Shown here: piece by piece, positions 1-7,334 of the stretch
How the letters are laid out: the number at the start of each line of letters is the position of its first letter
Numbering within the stretch: the first letter of the stretch is position 1
Assembly (NCBI GenBank): GCA_902766855.1
Contig: CACXFE010000164.1
Location: 1-9,045 of the forward strand
Direction of reading: 5' to 3'
Length of the DNA stretch: 9,045 nt
From: Oscillospiraceae bacterium
Lineage (GTDB): Bacteria > Bacillota > Clostridia > Oscillospirales > Acutalibacteraceae
Translations under genes and position numbers: made by a program
Notes under the pieces: model-generated
Database searches by the model: none
Seen by the model: only the letters and a program-made list of their open reading frames with translations
Told to the model about the DNA's origin: nothing

Positions 1-6
1 AACAAG

Positions 7-26
7 TGATACAATATATAGTGTAT
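7..26 (+). promoter_or_regulatory. Extended -10 promoter element within an imperfect palindrome, upstream of recJ
   Basis: The bases TGATACAAT at 7-15 match an extended -10 element (TGn followed by TACAAT), which would place transcription start near base 22, about 30 bases before the recJ start. The -35 region lies outside the window. The same stretch contains the 18-base near-palindrome ATACAATATATAGTGTAT (9-26): arms ATACA/TGTAT, central TATATA and one mismatched pair. An operator here would cover the -10 and start site, so a repressor could block the operon. TATAGT at 17-22 is a weaker alternative -10. The promoter call is fair; the operator role is inference, because AT-rich promoters often look palindromic by chance. 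Confidence 0.5.
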
Positions 27-36
27 ATGCGTTTTT

Positions 37-41
37 GGAGG
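37..41 (+). promoter_or_regulatory. Shine-Dalgarno site of recJ
   Basis: GGAGG at 37-41 lies 10 bases before the ATG at 52 and 16 before the in-frame ATG at 58. The spacing favours the first ATG as the recJ start. Confidence 0.75.
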
Positions 42-51
42 TGGATGAGAA

Positions 52-2067
52 ATGGCGATGAAAAAGTGGGTGGTCGGAAAGTGTGATCGCGCGCTGGCAA
101 AGGAACTTGCCGCCGAGTGCGATACCGACCCGATCGTTGCCCTGATCGCCGCCGGCCGCGGGTTGACCGATCCGATGGAACTGGAACAGTTTTTATCGGA
201 TGAGCCGTTTTTTCAACACCCCTCGGAACTTGCCGATATTCAGGCGGCGGCGCGGCTGTTGGAAGATGCCGTGGCGGCGGGGACGAAAATTGCGGTTTTC
301 GGGGATTATGATTGCGACGGCGTGACCGCAACCGCCATTCTCTGCCATTATTTGCGGGGCAGAGGCGCCGATTGTATCTACCGTATTCCCGATCGCTTCG
401 CGGAGGGCTACGGCATGAGCGTGGAAGCGGTGGAAGAAATGAAAGAGGCGGGCGTCGGGCTGATCGTGACGGTGGATAACGGGATCGCCTGCCACCGGGA
501 AATCGCCCGCGCCAAAGAACTGGGGATGACCGTGATCGTAACCGATCATCACCTGTCGAAAGATACTTTGCCCGAAGCGGACGCCGTAGTGGATCCCCAC
601 CGGAAGGATTGCCCTTCCTCTTTTAAGGAAATCTGCGGCGCACAGGTGGCATTTGCCCTGATTTGTATGATGGAAAACCGGGAGCCGGAAGAATTGATCC
701 CGTATTACGCGGATATTCTGTGCGTGGCGGTGCTGGCGGATGTGATGCCGCTGGTGTTGGAAAACCGCTGTATCGTAAAATACGGGGTTGAAAAATTGCG
801 CACTTCCCCGGCGGTGGGGCTTTCCGCCGTGATGAATGTGGCGGGGCTGGATCGCAAAACGCTGGATGCCGGGCGCGTGGCGTTCGGGATCGCGCCGCGG
901 TTGAATGCCGCCGGCAGAATGGGGGACGCCGGGCGAGCGGTGGAATTACTGCTGGCGGATACGATGATGACGGCGCTGACGATCGCCAATGAAATTGATG
1001 CCGATAACGCCCTGCGGCAGAAAACCGAAAAAGAAATCTTTTTGAAAGCCATTACCCTCATTGAGCAGAACGGTTACGGGCATGACCGCGTGATCGTGGT
1101 GGCGGGGGAAGGCTGGCATATCGGGGTGATCGGGATCGTGGCTTCCCGCATTGCCGAGCGGTACGGCCGCCCGGCAATCGTGATTTCGATTGACGGAGAG
1201 AAGGCGACAGGCTCGGGCAGAAGTGTGGAGGGCTTCCCGCTGTTTGAAACCATTGCCGCCTCCTCGGAAATGCTGTCGCGTTTTGGTGGGCATCAATCCG
1301 CGGCAGGGGTGGGATTGCCGACCGAGGCGATCCCGCAGTTCCGCGAAAAGATCAACGAAACGGCGGCCTTAAAGCCGTATATTCCGCCCACTTTGCATTT
1401 GGATTGTAAATTAACGCCCGCGGCACTGACGGTCGATCTGGCGGAGGCGCTGCGGGTATTGGAGCCTTTCGGCCCCGGAAATCAGGCGCCGGTATTCGGG
1501 CTGTTTGAAGTAACCCTGGTGCGGGTCACGCCCATCGGGCAGGGAAAACATCTGCGATTGATTTTTTCAAAAGGAGAAAACTCGTTTCAGGCACTCCTCT
1601 TCGGCGTCACGGCGGATGCGTTTTGCTTTGAACCGGGGGATGTGCTGGATGCCGCGGTCACGGTAGAGCCGAACCTGTATAACGGCGTTTACAGCGTGAC
1701 GGTCCAGATCAAGGCGCTTCGGATGAGCGGGCTCGGAGAAGAGGTATTCGCCGGTATGGAGGCGTTTGATGATTTTATGAGCGGCAGGAGCCGCAAAAAA
1801 GAATGGCTTTTGCCTTCCCGGGCGGAGATCGGGGAAATCTATAAAACCGTTGCCGAGAAAACCCGCGTGGAAGAGCGGATCAAGTATCTGTTTTCGGGCA
1901 GGATCGGATACGGAAAAACCATGGTTTCGCTGGCGGTGCTGGAAGAACTCGGCCTGATCGTGAAAGAAGCGGACGGGCGCTTACACTTGCCGAAAGAGCA
2001 AAAACGAAACGAATTACAAAATTCCGGCCTTTACAGAAGGCTGACGGAAAGGGGAGAAACGGTGTGA
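52..2067 (+). CDS. recJ: Single-stranded-DNA-specific 5'-3' exonuclease RecJ
   Basis: RecJ degrades single-stranded DNA 5' to 3' in RecF-pathway recombination and in mismatch and base-excision repair, in the cytoplasm. The 671-residue product has the full DHH phosphoesterase set: GDYDCDG (84-90), VDNG (141-144), TDHH (164-167) and LAD (228-230) supply the metal-binding Asp/His residues. The DHHA1 domain ends in GGHQSAAG (412-419), followed by an OB-fold-like region (about 445-560). A C-terminal segment (about 588-665), starting LPSR and with a short winged-helix-like look, resembles the tail of clostridial RecJ proteins. Length lies between E. coli RecJ (577) and B. subtilis RecJ (about 786). 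It is the first gene of the probable operon and overlaps rel by 4 bases. Nothing is missing from the active site. Confidence 0.95.
   Translation: MAMKKWVVGKCDRALAKELAAECDTDPIVALIAAGRGLTDPMELEQFLSDEPFFQHPSELADIQAAARLLEDAVAAGTKIAVFGDYDCDGVTATAILCHYLRGRGADCIYRIPDRFAEGYGMSVEAVEEMKEAGVGLIVTVDNGIACHREIARAKELGMTVIVTDHHLSKDTLPEADAVVDPHRKDCPSSFKEICGAQVAFALICMMENREPEELIPYYADILCVAVLADVMPLVLENRCIVKYGVEKLRTSPAVGLSAVMNVAGLDRKTLDAGRVAFGIAPRLNAAGRMGDAGRAVELLLADTMMTALTIANEIDADNALRQKTEKEIFLKAITLIEQNGYGHDRVIVVAGEGWHIGVIGIVASRIAERYGRPAIVISIDGEKATGSGRSVEGFPLFETIAASSEMLSRFGGHQSAAGVGLPTEAIPQFREKINETAALKPYIPPTLHLDCKLTPAALTVDLAEALRVLEPFGPGNQAPVFGLFEVTLVRVTPIGQGKHLRLIFSKGENSFQALLFGVTADAFCFEPGDVLDAAVTVEPNLYNGVYSVTVQIKALRMSGLGEEVFAGMEAFDDFMSGRSRKKEWLLPSRAEIGEIYKTVAEKTRVEERIKYLFSGRIGYGKTMVSLAVLEELGLIVKEADGRLHLPKEQKRNELQNSGLYRRLTERGETV
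2051..2056 (+). promoter_or_regulatory. Shine-Dalgarno site supporting the GTG start of rel
   Basis: GGGGAG at 2051-2056, inside the end of recJ, is 7 bases upstream of the GTG at 2064. It supports this non-ATG start, which overlaps the recJ TGA. Confidence 0.65.
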
Positions 2068-4259
2068 CGGAACAACAGGAACGGGATTATCGGGATCTGA
2101 TCGAAAAAATGAAAGAATTCGGCGGCAATTACAATACCGAACTGGTCAAAAAGGCTTATGAATACTGCGTGACCGCCCATGAAGGGCAAAAGCGTTACAG
2201 CAACGAGGATTATTATATTCATCCCGTGAATGTGGCGAAAATCATCGTTTCCCTCGGGATGGACAGCGAGTCGATCGCCGCGGCGCTCTTGCACGATGTG
2301 GTGGAAGACACCGAAACCACGGTGGAGGATATCAAGCGGGAATTCGGAGAAGATGTGGCGCTGCTGGTGGACGGTGTCACCAAAATCGGCCGCCTGAATT
2401 TTTCCACAAAAGAGCAGCAACAGGCGGAAAGTCTGCGGAAAATGCTGATCGCCATGGGGCGGGACATCCGCGTGATCGTGATCAAACTGGCGGATCGCCT
2501 GCACAATATGCGCACGATCGACGCCATGCCCGAGCAAAAGCAACGGGATAAATCACTCGAAACGCTGGAAATTTACGCGCCGATCGCGCACCGCCTCGGT
2601 ATCCGCCCGGTCAAAGAGGAATTGGAAGATCTGGCGATCAAGCATCTGGATCCGATCGCGTATCACGAGATCGAAGAAATGCTTACCCTCAATAAACAGC
2701 ATCGGGAGCATATTTTGGAAGAGATCCGGCGGCGGATCGAAAATCGCCTGCGGGAAGAAATGCCCGGGGTGGAACTGGCGTTTCAAAGCCGTGTGAAGTC
2801 GATTCACGGCATCTACCGCAAGATGTATGTGCAAGGCAAAAATTTCGATGAAATTTATGATATTTACGCCATCCGCATCATCACGGATACGGTGGCAAAC
2901 TGCTATAACGCCCTCGGGATCATGCACGATATGTTCCGCCCGATCCCGAATCGCTTCAAGGATTATATTTCCACGCCGAAACCGAATATGTACCAATCTC
3001 TGCATACTACGGTGATCAGCCGCGCGGGGATTCCTTTTGAAATTCAGATCCGCACCTTTGAGATGCACCACACGGCGGAATTCGGTATCGCGGCGCACTG
3101 GAAATATAAAGAGGGCATGACCGGCAACGATAAAAAAATGGAAGAAAGGTTGGCCTGGATCCGGCAGATTCTGGACAGCCAGGCCGCTTCAACCGACGCA
3201 ACCGATCTTGTCAGGAGTATCAAGGTCGATCTCTCACAGGAAGATGTGTTCGCCGTGACGCCGAAAGGCGATGTGATCAATCTGCCGGTCGGTTCAACCG
3301 TGGTGGACTTTGCGTTTGCCATTCATTCCGCGGTGGGTGTCAAGATGATCGGCGCCAAGGCGGACGGCAGAATCGTGCCGATCAATCATGAGATCAAAAC
3401 AGGAGAAGTGATCGAGATCATCACCACCAATCAGGCGGGGCACGGGCCCAGCCGCGATTGGCTGAATATCGCCGTTACTTCACAGGCCAAATCCAAGATC
3501 CGTGCATGGTTTAAAAAAGAAAAACGCGCCGAAAATATCGCCGCAGGCAAAATGGAGATCGAGCGGGAGTTCCGCCGGGATGGGATTGATCTGAACGAGG
3601 AGGAATATACCGAGTTTATTGAGGAAATCGCCAAGCGGTGCCGCTTTGCCGATGCGGAAGAGTTTTACGCGGCGATCGGTTACGGCGGGATCTTGCTTTC
3701 GAAGATCATGCCCCGCATTAAGGAAGACTATAATAAGCGAACTGCCGCCAAGCAGCCCCCCGAAATCGTCACACTGCCTGAAAAACAGAAAGGCAAATCG
3801 ACCGACGGCGTGGTAGTGGAGGGCATTGATAACTGCCTGATCAAACTTTCCAAATGCTGTTCGCCCCTTCCGGGGGATGATATTATCGGGTTCATCACGC
3901 GCGGGCACGGGGTTTCCATTCATAAACGGGATTGCAAGAATGTGCCGAAGAATATCGCGCTGTCCGAAGAGCCTGACCGGTGGATCGCCGCACATTGGGA
4001 CGCCACCAAAAATGAGAGTTTTATTTCCGCCTTGCAGATCTCCGCGATCGACCGGGAAGGGTTGCTGGTTGATCTGATGAACGCGGTGTATAATATGCGG
4101 GTGCCGGTGAGAAGCGTAAACGCCCGGCAAACCAGAGGCGGCAACTGTGTGATCGTGATCACGGTCAGCGCCGAAAGCGTAGAGCATCTGCGCAGCATCA
4201 TTGCCCGCATTGAAAAATTGCAGGGAATTTTCAGCGTGGAAAGGATCAATCAAACATGA
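2064..4259 (+). CDS. rel: Bifunctional (p)ppGpp synthetase/hydrolase (long RSH, RelA/SpoT family)
   Basis: This enzyme makes (p)ppGpp from ATP and GTP/GDP on starved ribosomes and also degrades it, controlling the stringent response. The 731-residue protein has every long-RSH domain. The HD hydrolase (about 35-180) keeps H53, H77-D78, the ED pair at 81-82 and D144. The synthetase (about 240-350) keeps D266, RFKD (297-300, the RxKD form found in bifunctional enzymes rather than the acidic form of RelA-only enzymes), E326 and EFGIAAHWKYKE (339-350). Next come TGS (about 388-455), a helical region, a zinc-finger/conserved-cysteine region (C591, C598, C599, C624) and a C-terminal ACT domain (about 650-728). 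It starts at GTG, overlapping recJ by GTGA, and ends overlapping dtd by ATGA, so coupled translation is likely. Bacillus literature calls it relA or rel. Confidence 0.96.
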   Translation: MTEQQERDYRDLIEKMKEFGGNYNTELVKKAYEYCVTAHEGQKRYSNEDYYIHPVNVAKIIVSLGMDSESIAAALLHDVVEDTETTVEDIKREFGEDVALLVDGVTKIGRLNFSTKEQQQAESLRKMLIAMGRDIRVIVIKLADRLHNMRTIDAMPEQKQRDKSLETLEIYAPIAHRLGIRPVKEELEDLAIKHLDPIAYHEIEEMLTLNKQHREHILEEIRRRIENRLREEMPGVELAFQSRVKSIHGIYRKMYVQGKNFDEIYDIYAIRIITDTVANCYNALGIMHDMFRPIPNRFKDYISTPKPNMYQSLHTTVISRAGIPFEIQIRTFEMHHTAEFGIAAHWKYKEGMTGNDKKMEERLAWIRQILDSQAASTDATDLVRSIKVDLSQEDVFAVTPKGDVINLPVGSTVVDFAFAIHSAVGVKMIGAKADGRIVPINHEIKTGEVIEIITTNQAGHGPSRDWLNIAVTSQAKSKIRAWFKKEKRAENIAAGKMEIEREFRRDGIDLNEEEYTEFIEEIAKRCRFADAEEFYAAIGYGGILLSKIMPRIKEDYNKRTAAKQPPEIVTLPEKQKGKSTDGVVVEGIDNCLIKLSKCCSPLPGDDIIGFITRGHGVSIHKRDCKNVPKNIALSEEPDRWIAAHWDATKNESFISALQISAIDREGLLVDLMNAVYNMRVPVRSVNARQTRGGNCVIVITVSAESVEHLRSIIARIEKLQGIFSVERINQT

Positions 4260-4720
4260 AAGCGGTCATTCAACGAGTGAAAGAAGCCGCCGTCACGGTG
4301 GACGGAAAGACGGTCGGGCGCTGCGGCGAGGGCTATATGATCCTGTTCGGCGCCCGCAAGGGCGATACGGAGGAAGATGCCGATCTGCTTGCGAAAAAAA
4401 CGGCCCTTTTGCGTGTTTTTCAGGATGATGAAGGCAAAATGAACCGCTCGATCCTGGATATCGGCGGGGAAGTGTTGGCGATTTCTCAATTCACCCTTTG
4501 CGCGGATGTTAAAAAAGGCAATCGCCCTTCCTTTATTGAGGCCATGCCGCCGCAGGAAGCCAACCGTTTATATGAGCGGTTTTGCGAAAAACTGAAAGAA
4601 TACGGCGTGAAGCGGGTGGAAAAGGGTGTTTTCGGCGCGGATATGCAGGTCAGCCTTGTCAATAACGGGCCGGTAACGATCCTGTATGACACAGAAATCT
4701 GGTGTAAACATGGAGATTAG
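4256..4720 (+). CDS. dtd: D-aminoacyl-tRNA deacylase (DTD)
   Basis: DTD hydrolyses D-amino acids (and glycine mischarged on tRNA-Ala) from tRNAs, a cytoplasmic proofreading step that keeps D-residues out of proteins. The 154-residue product matches the family almost end to end. MKAVIQRV opens the protein, SQFTL lies at 77-81, GADM at 127-130 and NNGPVT at 136-141. The Gly-Pro pair (138-139) is the cross-subunit motif that excludes L-aminoacyl substrates from the dimer active site. The ATG overlaps the rel stop (ATGA), with a GGAAAGGA Shine-Dalgarno stretch at 4238-4245. A dtd gene directly after rel is a common Bacillota arrangement. No irregularity is seen. Confidence 0.95.
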   Translation: MKAVIQRVKEAAVTVDGKTVGRCGEGYMILFGARKGDTEEDADLLAKKTALLRVFQDDEGKMNRSILDIGGEVLAISQFTLCADVKKGNRPSFIEAMPPQEANRLYERFCEKLKEYGVKRVEKGVFGADMQVSLVNNGPVTILYDTEIWCKHGD

Positions 4721-5321
4721 GGTTTTGCATTTGGGATTGATCAAAACCAACTGTTATCTGGTGGAATCGCCGGGGGCGGCCGTGGTGATCGATCCCGGTT
4801 TTCAAACACAGGAAACGGTGGATTTTTTGGCGGCGAATGCGGCCAAAGAGCGCATGATCCTGATTACCCACAGTCATTTTGATCATATCGGCGGCGCTCC
4901 CGCTTTGCGGGAGGTAACCGGGGTGCCGATCGGCATCGGGAAAGGGGACAGCGCGGCTTTGGCGGATCCCGCAAAGAACCTTGCCGATCGGTTTCACGCG
5001 CATTTCGCGCCCTTCGTTGCCGATCGCACTTTTGCAGACGGGGAAACCGTGCAGGTGGGGGATCTTTCGTTCCGGGTGATCGAAACACCGGGGCACACCG
5101 TGGGCGGGGTTTCTTATTTGCTTGACGGTGTGCTTTTTTCGGGCGATACTTTGTTTGAGGGGACCGTAGGGCGAACGGATTTCCCGGGAGGGGATTTCAA
5201 GGCGCTTAAAAAGTCCCTGCGGCGCTTGATGACGCTGGACGGCGAGGTGCGTGTTTTGTCCGGTCATGGGGATGAAACCACCATCGCGCGGGAGCGGCAG
5301 ACCAATTTGTTTTTACGGTGA
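4710..5321 (+). CDS. Metallo-beta-lactamase-fold hydrolase, glyoxalase II-like
   Basis: This is a 203-residue MBL-fold protein of the small GloB/YqgX-like group. All expected metal ligands are present: HSHFDH (54-59) gives H54, H56, D58 and H59, with H129 in TPGHT, D146 in FSGDT and H186 in LSGHGD. The N-terminal GLIKTNCYLVE is typical of the group and supports a start at 4710, which overlaps the end of dtd by 11 bases. An in-frame ATG at 4686 would add eight residues but also lacks a good Shine-Dalgarno. No strong ribosome site precedes either, so coupling to dtd is likely. Relatives cleave thioesters such as S-lactoylglutathione, but many Clostridia lack glutathione, so the real substrate is unknown; a bacillithiol-like or other thioester is possible. 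Confidence 0.9.
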   Translation: MEIRVLHLGLIKTNCYLVESPGAAVVIDPGFQTQETVDFLAANAAKERMILITHSHFDHIGGAPALREVTGVPIGIGKGDSAALADPAKNLADRFHAHFAPFVADRTFADGETVQVGDLSFRVIETPGHTVGGVSYLLDGVLFSGDTLFEGTVGRTDFPGGDFKALKKSLRRLMTLDGEVRVLSGHGDETTIARERQTNLFLR

Positions 5322-5325
5322 CAGT

Positions 5326-6813
5326 ATGAAACTTTGTTTGATCGGGCATGATTTTCGGTATGAACTGGAAAAATTGATCCGCCTTTTTTTACCTTTTGAA
5401 AAACAAGAATTTTTAACTGCTGATCCGGGAAGTGAGGATCGCGCGGTGACGGTGTGCCGCCAAGAGGCGGAAAACACGGTTCTTTCGGCGGATCTGTTTT
5501 TGGGGGATCAGCATTTTACCGCGGAAAATACCTTGCCAAACCGTCATGCGGAGTATGAAAAAGAATGCGAACGCCTGCTGGCGGTGGCGTTGTACGATTG
5601 TTTTGTGCGGGCTTCGGGGTATGTGCCGCCTTGGGGGATTTTGACCGGCGTGCGCCCCGCGAAACTGTATGCCCGCCTTGCGGCACAGGGCGAAGAAGCG
5701 GCAAACAGGTGGTTTTGTGAGGCGTTGAAAGTACAGCGCCATAAAATTGACCTTTGCCGGGACACGGTGCGGGGCGAAAATGCCGTGACCGCTTTATCCC
5801 GGCCGGATTCATTCAGCCTTTATCTTTCGGTTCCTTTTTGCCCCAGCCGGTGCAGTTATTGCTCTTTTGTTTCCCATTCGATCGACCGCGCCAAGGGGTT
5901 GATCCCGCAATATGTCGCGTTGCTGTGCGAAGAACTTCGACAAACGGCGGCGATTGCAAAGCAGTGCGCGCTGCGGCTGGAAACGGTTTATATCGGCGGG
6001 GGGACGCCTACTTCTCTTACGGCGGAGCAGATCGCGCTTCTGATGCAAACGGTGCGGGAAGGTTTTGACTGCTCTTTTCTGCGGGAATTTACGGTGGAGG
6101 CCGGGCGCCCGGACACCGTAACAAAGGAGAAACTGCTGGCGATCCGGGATAACGGCGGCACCCGGATCAGCATCAATCCCCAAACGATGAACGACGCGGT
6201 GTTACAGGAAATCGGCCGCCGCCATACCGCCGCACAGACCGAGGAGGCGTTTGCCTTGGCACGGGCGTGCGGATTCCGGAATATCAATATGGATCTGATC
6301 GCCGGTTTGCCGGGGGATACGCCCGCCGGTTTCCGGGAAACCTTGCGCCGTGTGCTGGCGCTTGACCCGGAGTGCGTCACCGTGCATTCCCTTGCCATGA
6401 AGCGGGCCTCCGCGTTATCAACGGGCGGCCGTTTCCCCGAGGCGGAAGCGGGCGCCGCGGCGGAGGAAATGGTGGAATACGCGCGCGCAAAACTGGCAGA
6501 AGCGGGATTTTCCCCCTATTATATGTATCGACAAAGCAAAACCGTGGGAAATCTTGAAAATGTAGGGTACGCCAAGCCCGGTTTTGAAGGGCTGTACAAT
6601 GTGTTTACGATGGATGAAACCCATACCGTGCTTGCCTGCGGCGCTTCGGCGGTTTCCAAATTGCGCCAGCCCGGCGGCGCGTATATCGAGCGTATTTTTA
6701 ATTATAAATATCCATATGAATATATTGACCGCCATGCAGAACTCATGAAACGCAAAGCCGGTATCGTGGATTTTTATCGGCGGTATGGCTTGGCGGAAAA
6801 GAAAGAGTCTTGA
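5326..6813 (+). CDS. hemZ: HemZ-type radical SAM protein (annotated coproporphyrinogen dehydrogenase)
   Basis: This 495-residue radical SAM protein matches the HemZ branch of the HemN/HemW superfamily (B. subtilis HemZ is about 500 residues). An N-terminal domain (about 1-160) precedes the radical SAM core. The iron-sulphur motif is CPSRCSYC (C172, C176, C179), followed by GGGTPTS (224-230) for SAM binding, VEAGRPDT (257-264), LIAGLPGDT (324-332) and the HemZ-like C-terminal stretch VGNLENVGYAKPG (407-419). The motif is C-x3-C-x2-C with Phe at 181, where HemN carries a fourth Cys, so it is closer to HemW/HemZ. Oxygen-independent oxidation of coproporphyrinogen III is the family annotation, but a haem-handling role cannot be excluded. 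The ATG at 5326 follows the MBL stop by 4 bases and gives the family N-terminus; longer in-frame starts lie inside the previous gene. Shine-Dalgarno is weak. Confidence 0.88.
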   Translation: MKLCLIGHDFRYELEKLIRLFLPFEKQEFLTADPGSEDRAVTVCRQEAENTVLSADLFLGDQHFTAENTLPNRHAEYEKECERLLAVALYDCFVRASGYVPPWGILTGVRPAKLYARLAAQGEEAANRWFCEALKVQRHKIDLCRDTVRGENAVTALSRPDSFSLYLSVPFCPSRCSYCSFVSHSIDRAKGLIPQYVALLCEELRQTAAIAKQCALRLETVYIGGGTPTSLTAEQIALLMQTVREGFDCSFLREFTVEAGRPDTVTKEKLLAIRDNGGTRISINPQTMNDAVLQEIGRRHTAAQTEEAFALARACGFRNINMDLIAGLPGDTPAGFRETLRRVLALDPECVTVHSLAMKRASALSTGGRFPEAEAGAAAEEMVEYARAKLAEAGFSPYYMYRQSKTVGNLENVGYAKPGFEGLYNVFTMDETHTVLACGASAVSKLRQPGGAYIERIFNYKYPYEYIDRHAELMKRKAGIVDFYRRYGLAEKKES

Positions 6814-6838
6814 AAAAAGCGGGGAAATATGCTACAAT
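6810..6838 (+). promoter_or_regulatory. Sigma-A-type promoter with extended -10, overlapping the hemZ stop
   Basis: TTGAAA (-35, 6810-6815) and TACAAT (-10, 6833-6838) are separated by exactly 17 bases, and TGC at 6830-6832 makes an extended -10. Start of transcription is expected near 6845, about 21 bases before the zinc-ribbon gene. The -35 box includes the hemZ TGA stop codon. Each element is one mismatch from consensus, so this is the best-supported promoter in the window. Confidence 0.8.
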
Positions 6839-6851
6839 GAAAAAAATGAAC

Positions 6852-6863
6852 AAAGGGTGAGGG
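6852..6863 (+). promoter_or_regulatory. Shine-Dalgarno region of the zinc-ribbon gene
   Basis: The purine run AAAGGGTGAGGG (6852-6863) precedes the ATG at 6866. AAAGGG gives usable spacing of 8-9 bases. It supports this start over an in-frame ATG at 6785, which lies inside hemZ and upstream of the promoter. Confidence 0.6.
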
Positions 6864-6865
6864 AA

Positions 6866-7273
6866 ATGGATTTTTTGGATGACGCCGTTACCAAGGCAAA
6901 AGAAGTGATTGATGTTGTTTCGCAAAAAACCGGCGAAGTAGTCGGGGTGGGAAAACAAAAATTGGATATTGCCACCTTGGAAAGCAAGCGTAAAAAAGAT
7001 TTTGAATTGCTTGGAATGCTGTACTTCGAAAAGGTGAAAGACGAAACGGTGGAGGATGACAGCATCGGCCGCCTGATCGTTTCCATCACCGAAAAGAATG
7101 AGAAGATCGACCGGCTGAAAGCGGAAGTGAACAGTGCGAAAAACAAACGCACTTGCCCGCATTGCGGCGCGCTGATCGAAAAAGATTCGATTTATTGCAG
7201 CATTTGCGGCGAAAAATTGGTGGAAGAGCCGGAAGAAGATTCGGCGGAGCCGGAAAATACGGAAGAACAATAA
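6866..7273 (+). CDS. Small helical protein with C-terminal zinc ribbon, function unknown
   Basis: I do not recognise a named family. The 135-residue product is soluble-looking with no signal peptide or membrane segment. Residues 1-95 are charged and probably helical, with coiled-coil character around 74-95 rich in Glu, Lys and Arg. A zinc ribbon follows, with pairs CPHC (97-100) and CSIC (111-114) separated by ten residues, then an acidic tail (119-135, largely Glu, Pro and Asp). Proteins with this helix-plus-zinc-ribbon plan are common in Clostridia and mostly uncharacterised. The gene has its own strong promoter and terminator, so it is likely expressed independently of both flanking operons. 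The chosen start is the first ATG after the promoter with a ribosome site. A protein- or nucleic-acid-binding adaptor role is conceivable but unproven. Confidence 0.85.
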   Translation: MDFLDDAVTKAKEVIDVVSQKTGEVVGVGKQKLDIATLESKRKKDFELLGMLYFEKVKDETVEDDSIGRLIVSITEKNEKIDRLKAEVNSAKNKRTCPHCGALIEKDSIYCSICGEKLVEEPEEDSAEPENTEEQ

Positions 7274-7280
7274 AACACGC

Positions 7281-7317
7281 GGGCGGAAATGGAAAAATGT
7301 TCCGCCCTTTTTCTTTC
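7281..7317 (+). terminator. Intrinsic terminator after the zinc-ribbon gene
   Basis: A perfect 8-base-pair stem, GGGCGGAA (7281-7288) with TTCCGCCC (7300-7307), closes an 11-base loop and is followed directly by TTTTTCTTTC (7308-7317). It starts 7 bases after the zinc-ribbon stop codon. The remaining gap (7318-7340) contains the ribosome site of the next gene and no clear promoter. Confidence 0.88.
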
Positions 7318-7328
7318 GGGGAAGAAGC

Positions 7329-7334
7329 GGGAGG
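7329..7334 (+). promoter_or_regulatory. Shine-Dalgarno site of the nucleosidase gene
   Basis: GGGAGG at 7329-7334 is 6 bases upstream of the ATG at 7341. It is among the strongest ribosome sites in the window and fixes the start of the nucleosidase. Confidence 0.75.

Noticed and set aside
58..60. Second ATG as the start of recJ
   Set aside because: The GGAGG at 37-41 is 16 bases away, too far for good initiation, whereas the ATG at 52 is at 10 bases.
3480..4253. Long open frame (about 257 codons) on the - strand opposite the 3' half of rel
   Set aside because: It lies wholly antisense to a strongly conserved RSH domain set, has no recognisable domain, and is of a kind expected by chance opposite GC-rich coding DNA. 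Several similar antisense frames exist opposite recJ, hemZ and the nucleosidase.
6846..6860. Five-codon mini-ORF (ATG to TGA, four residues) in the leader of the zinc-ribbon gene
   Set aside because: It starts at or within a base of the predicted transcription start and has no ribosome site of its own. It probably arises by chance in the A-rich leader.
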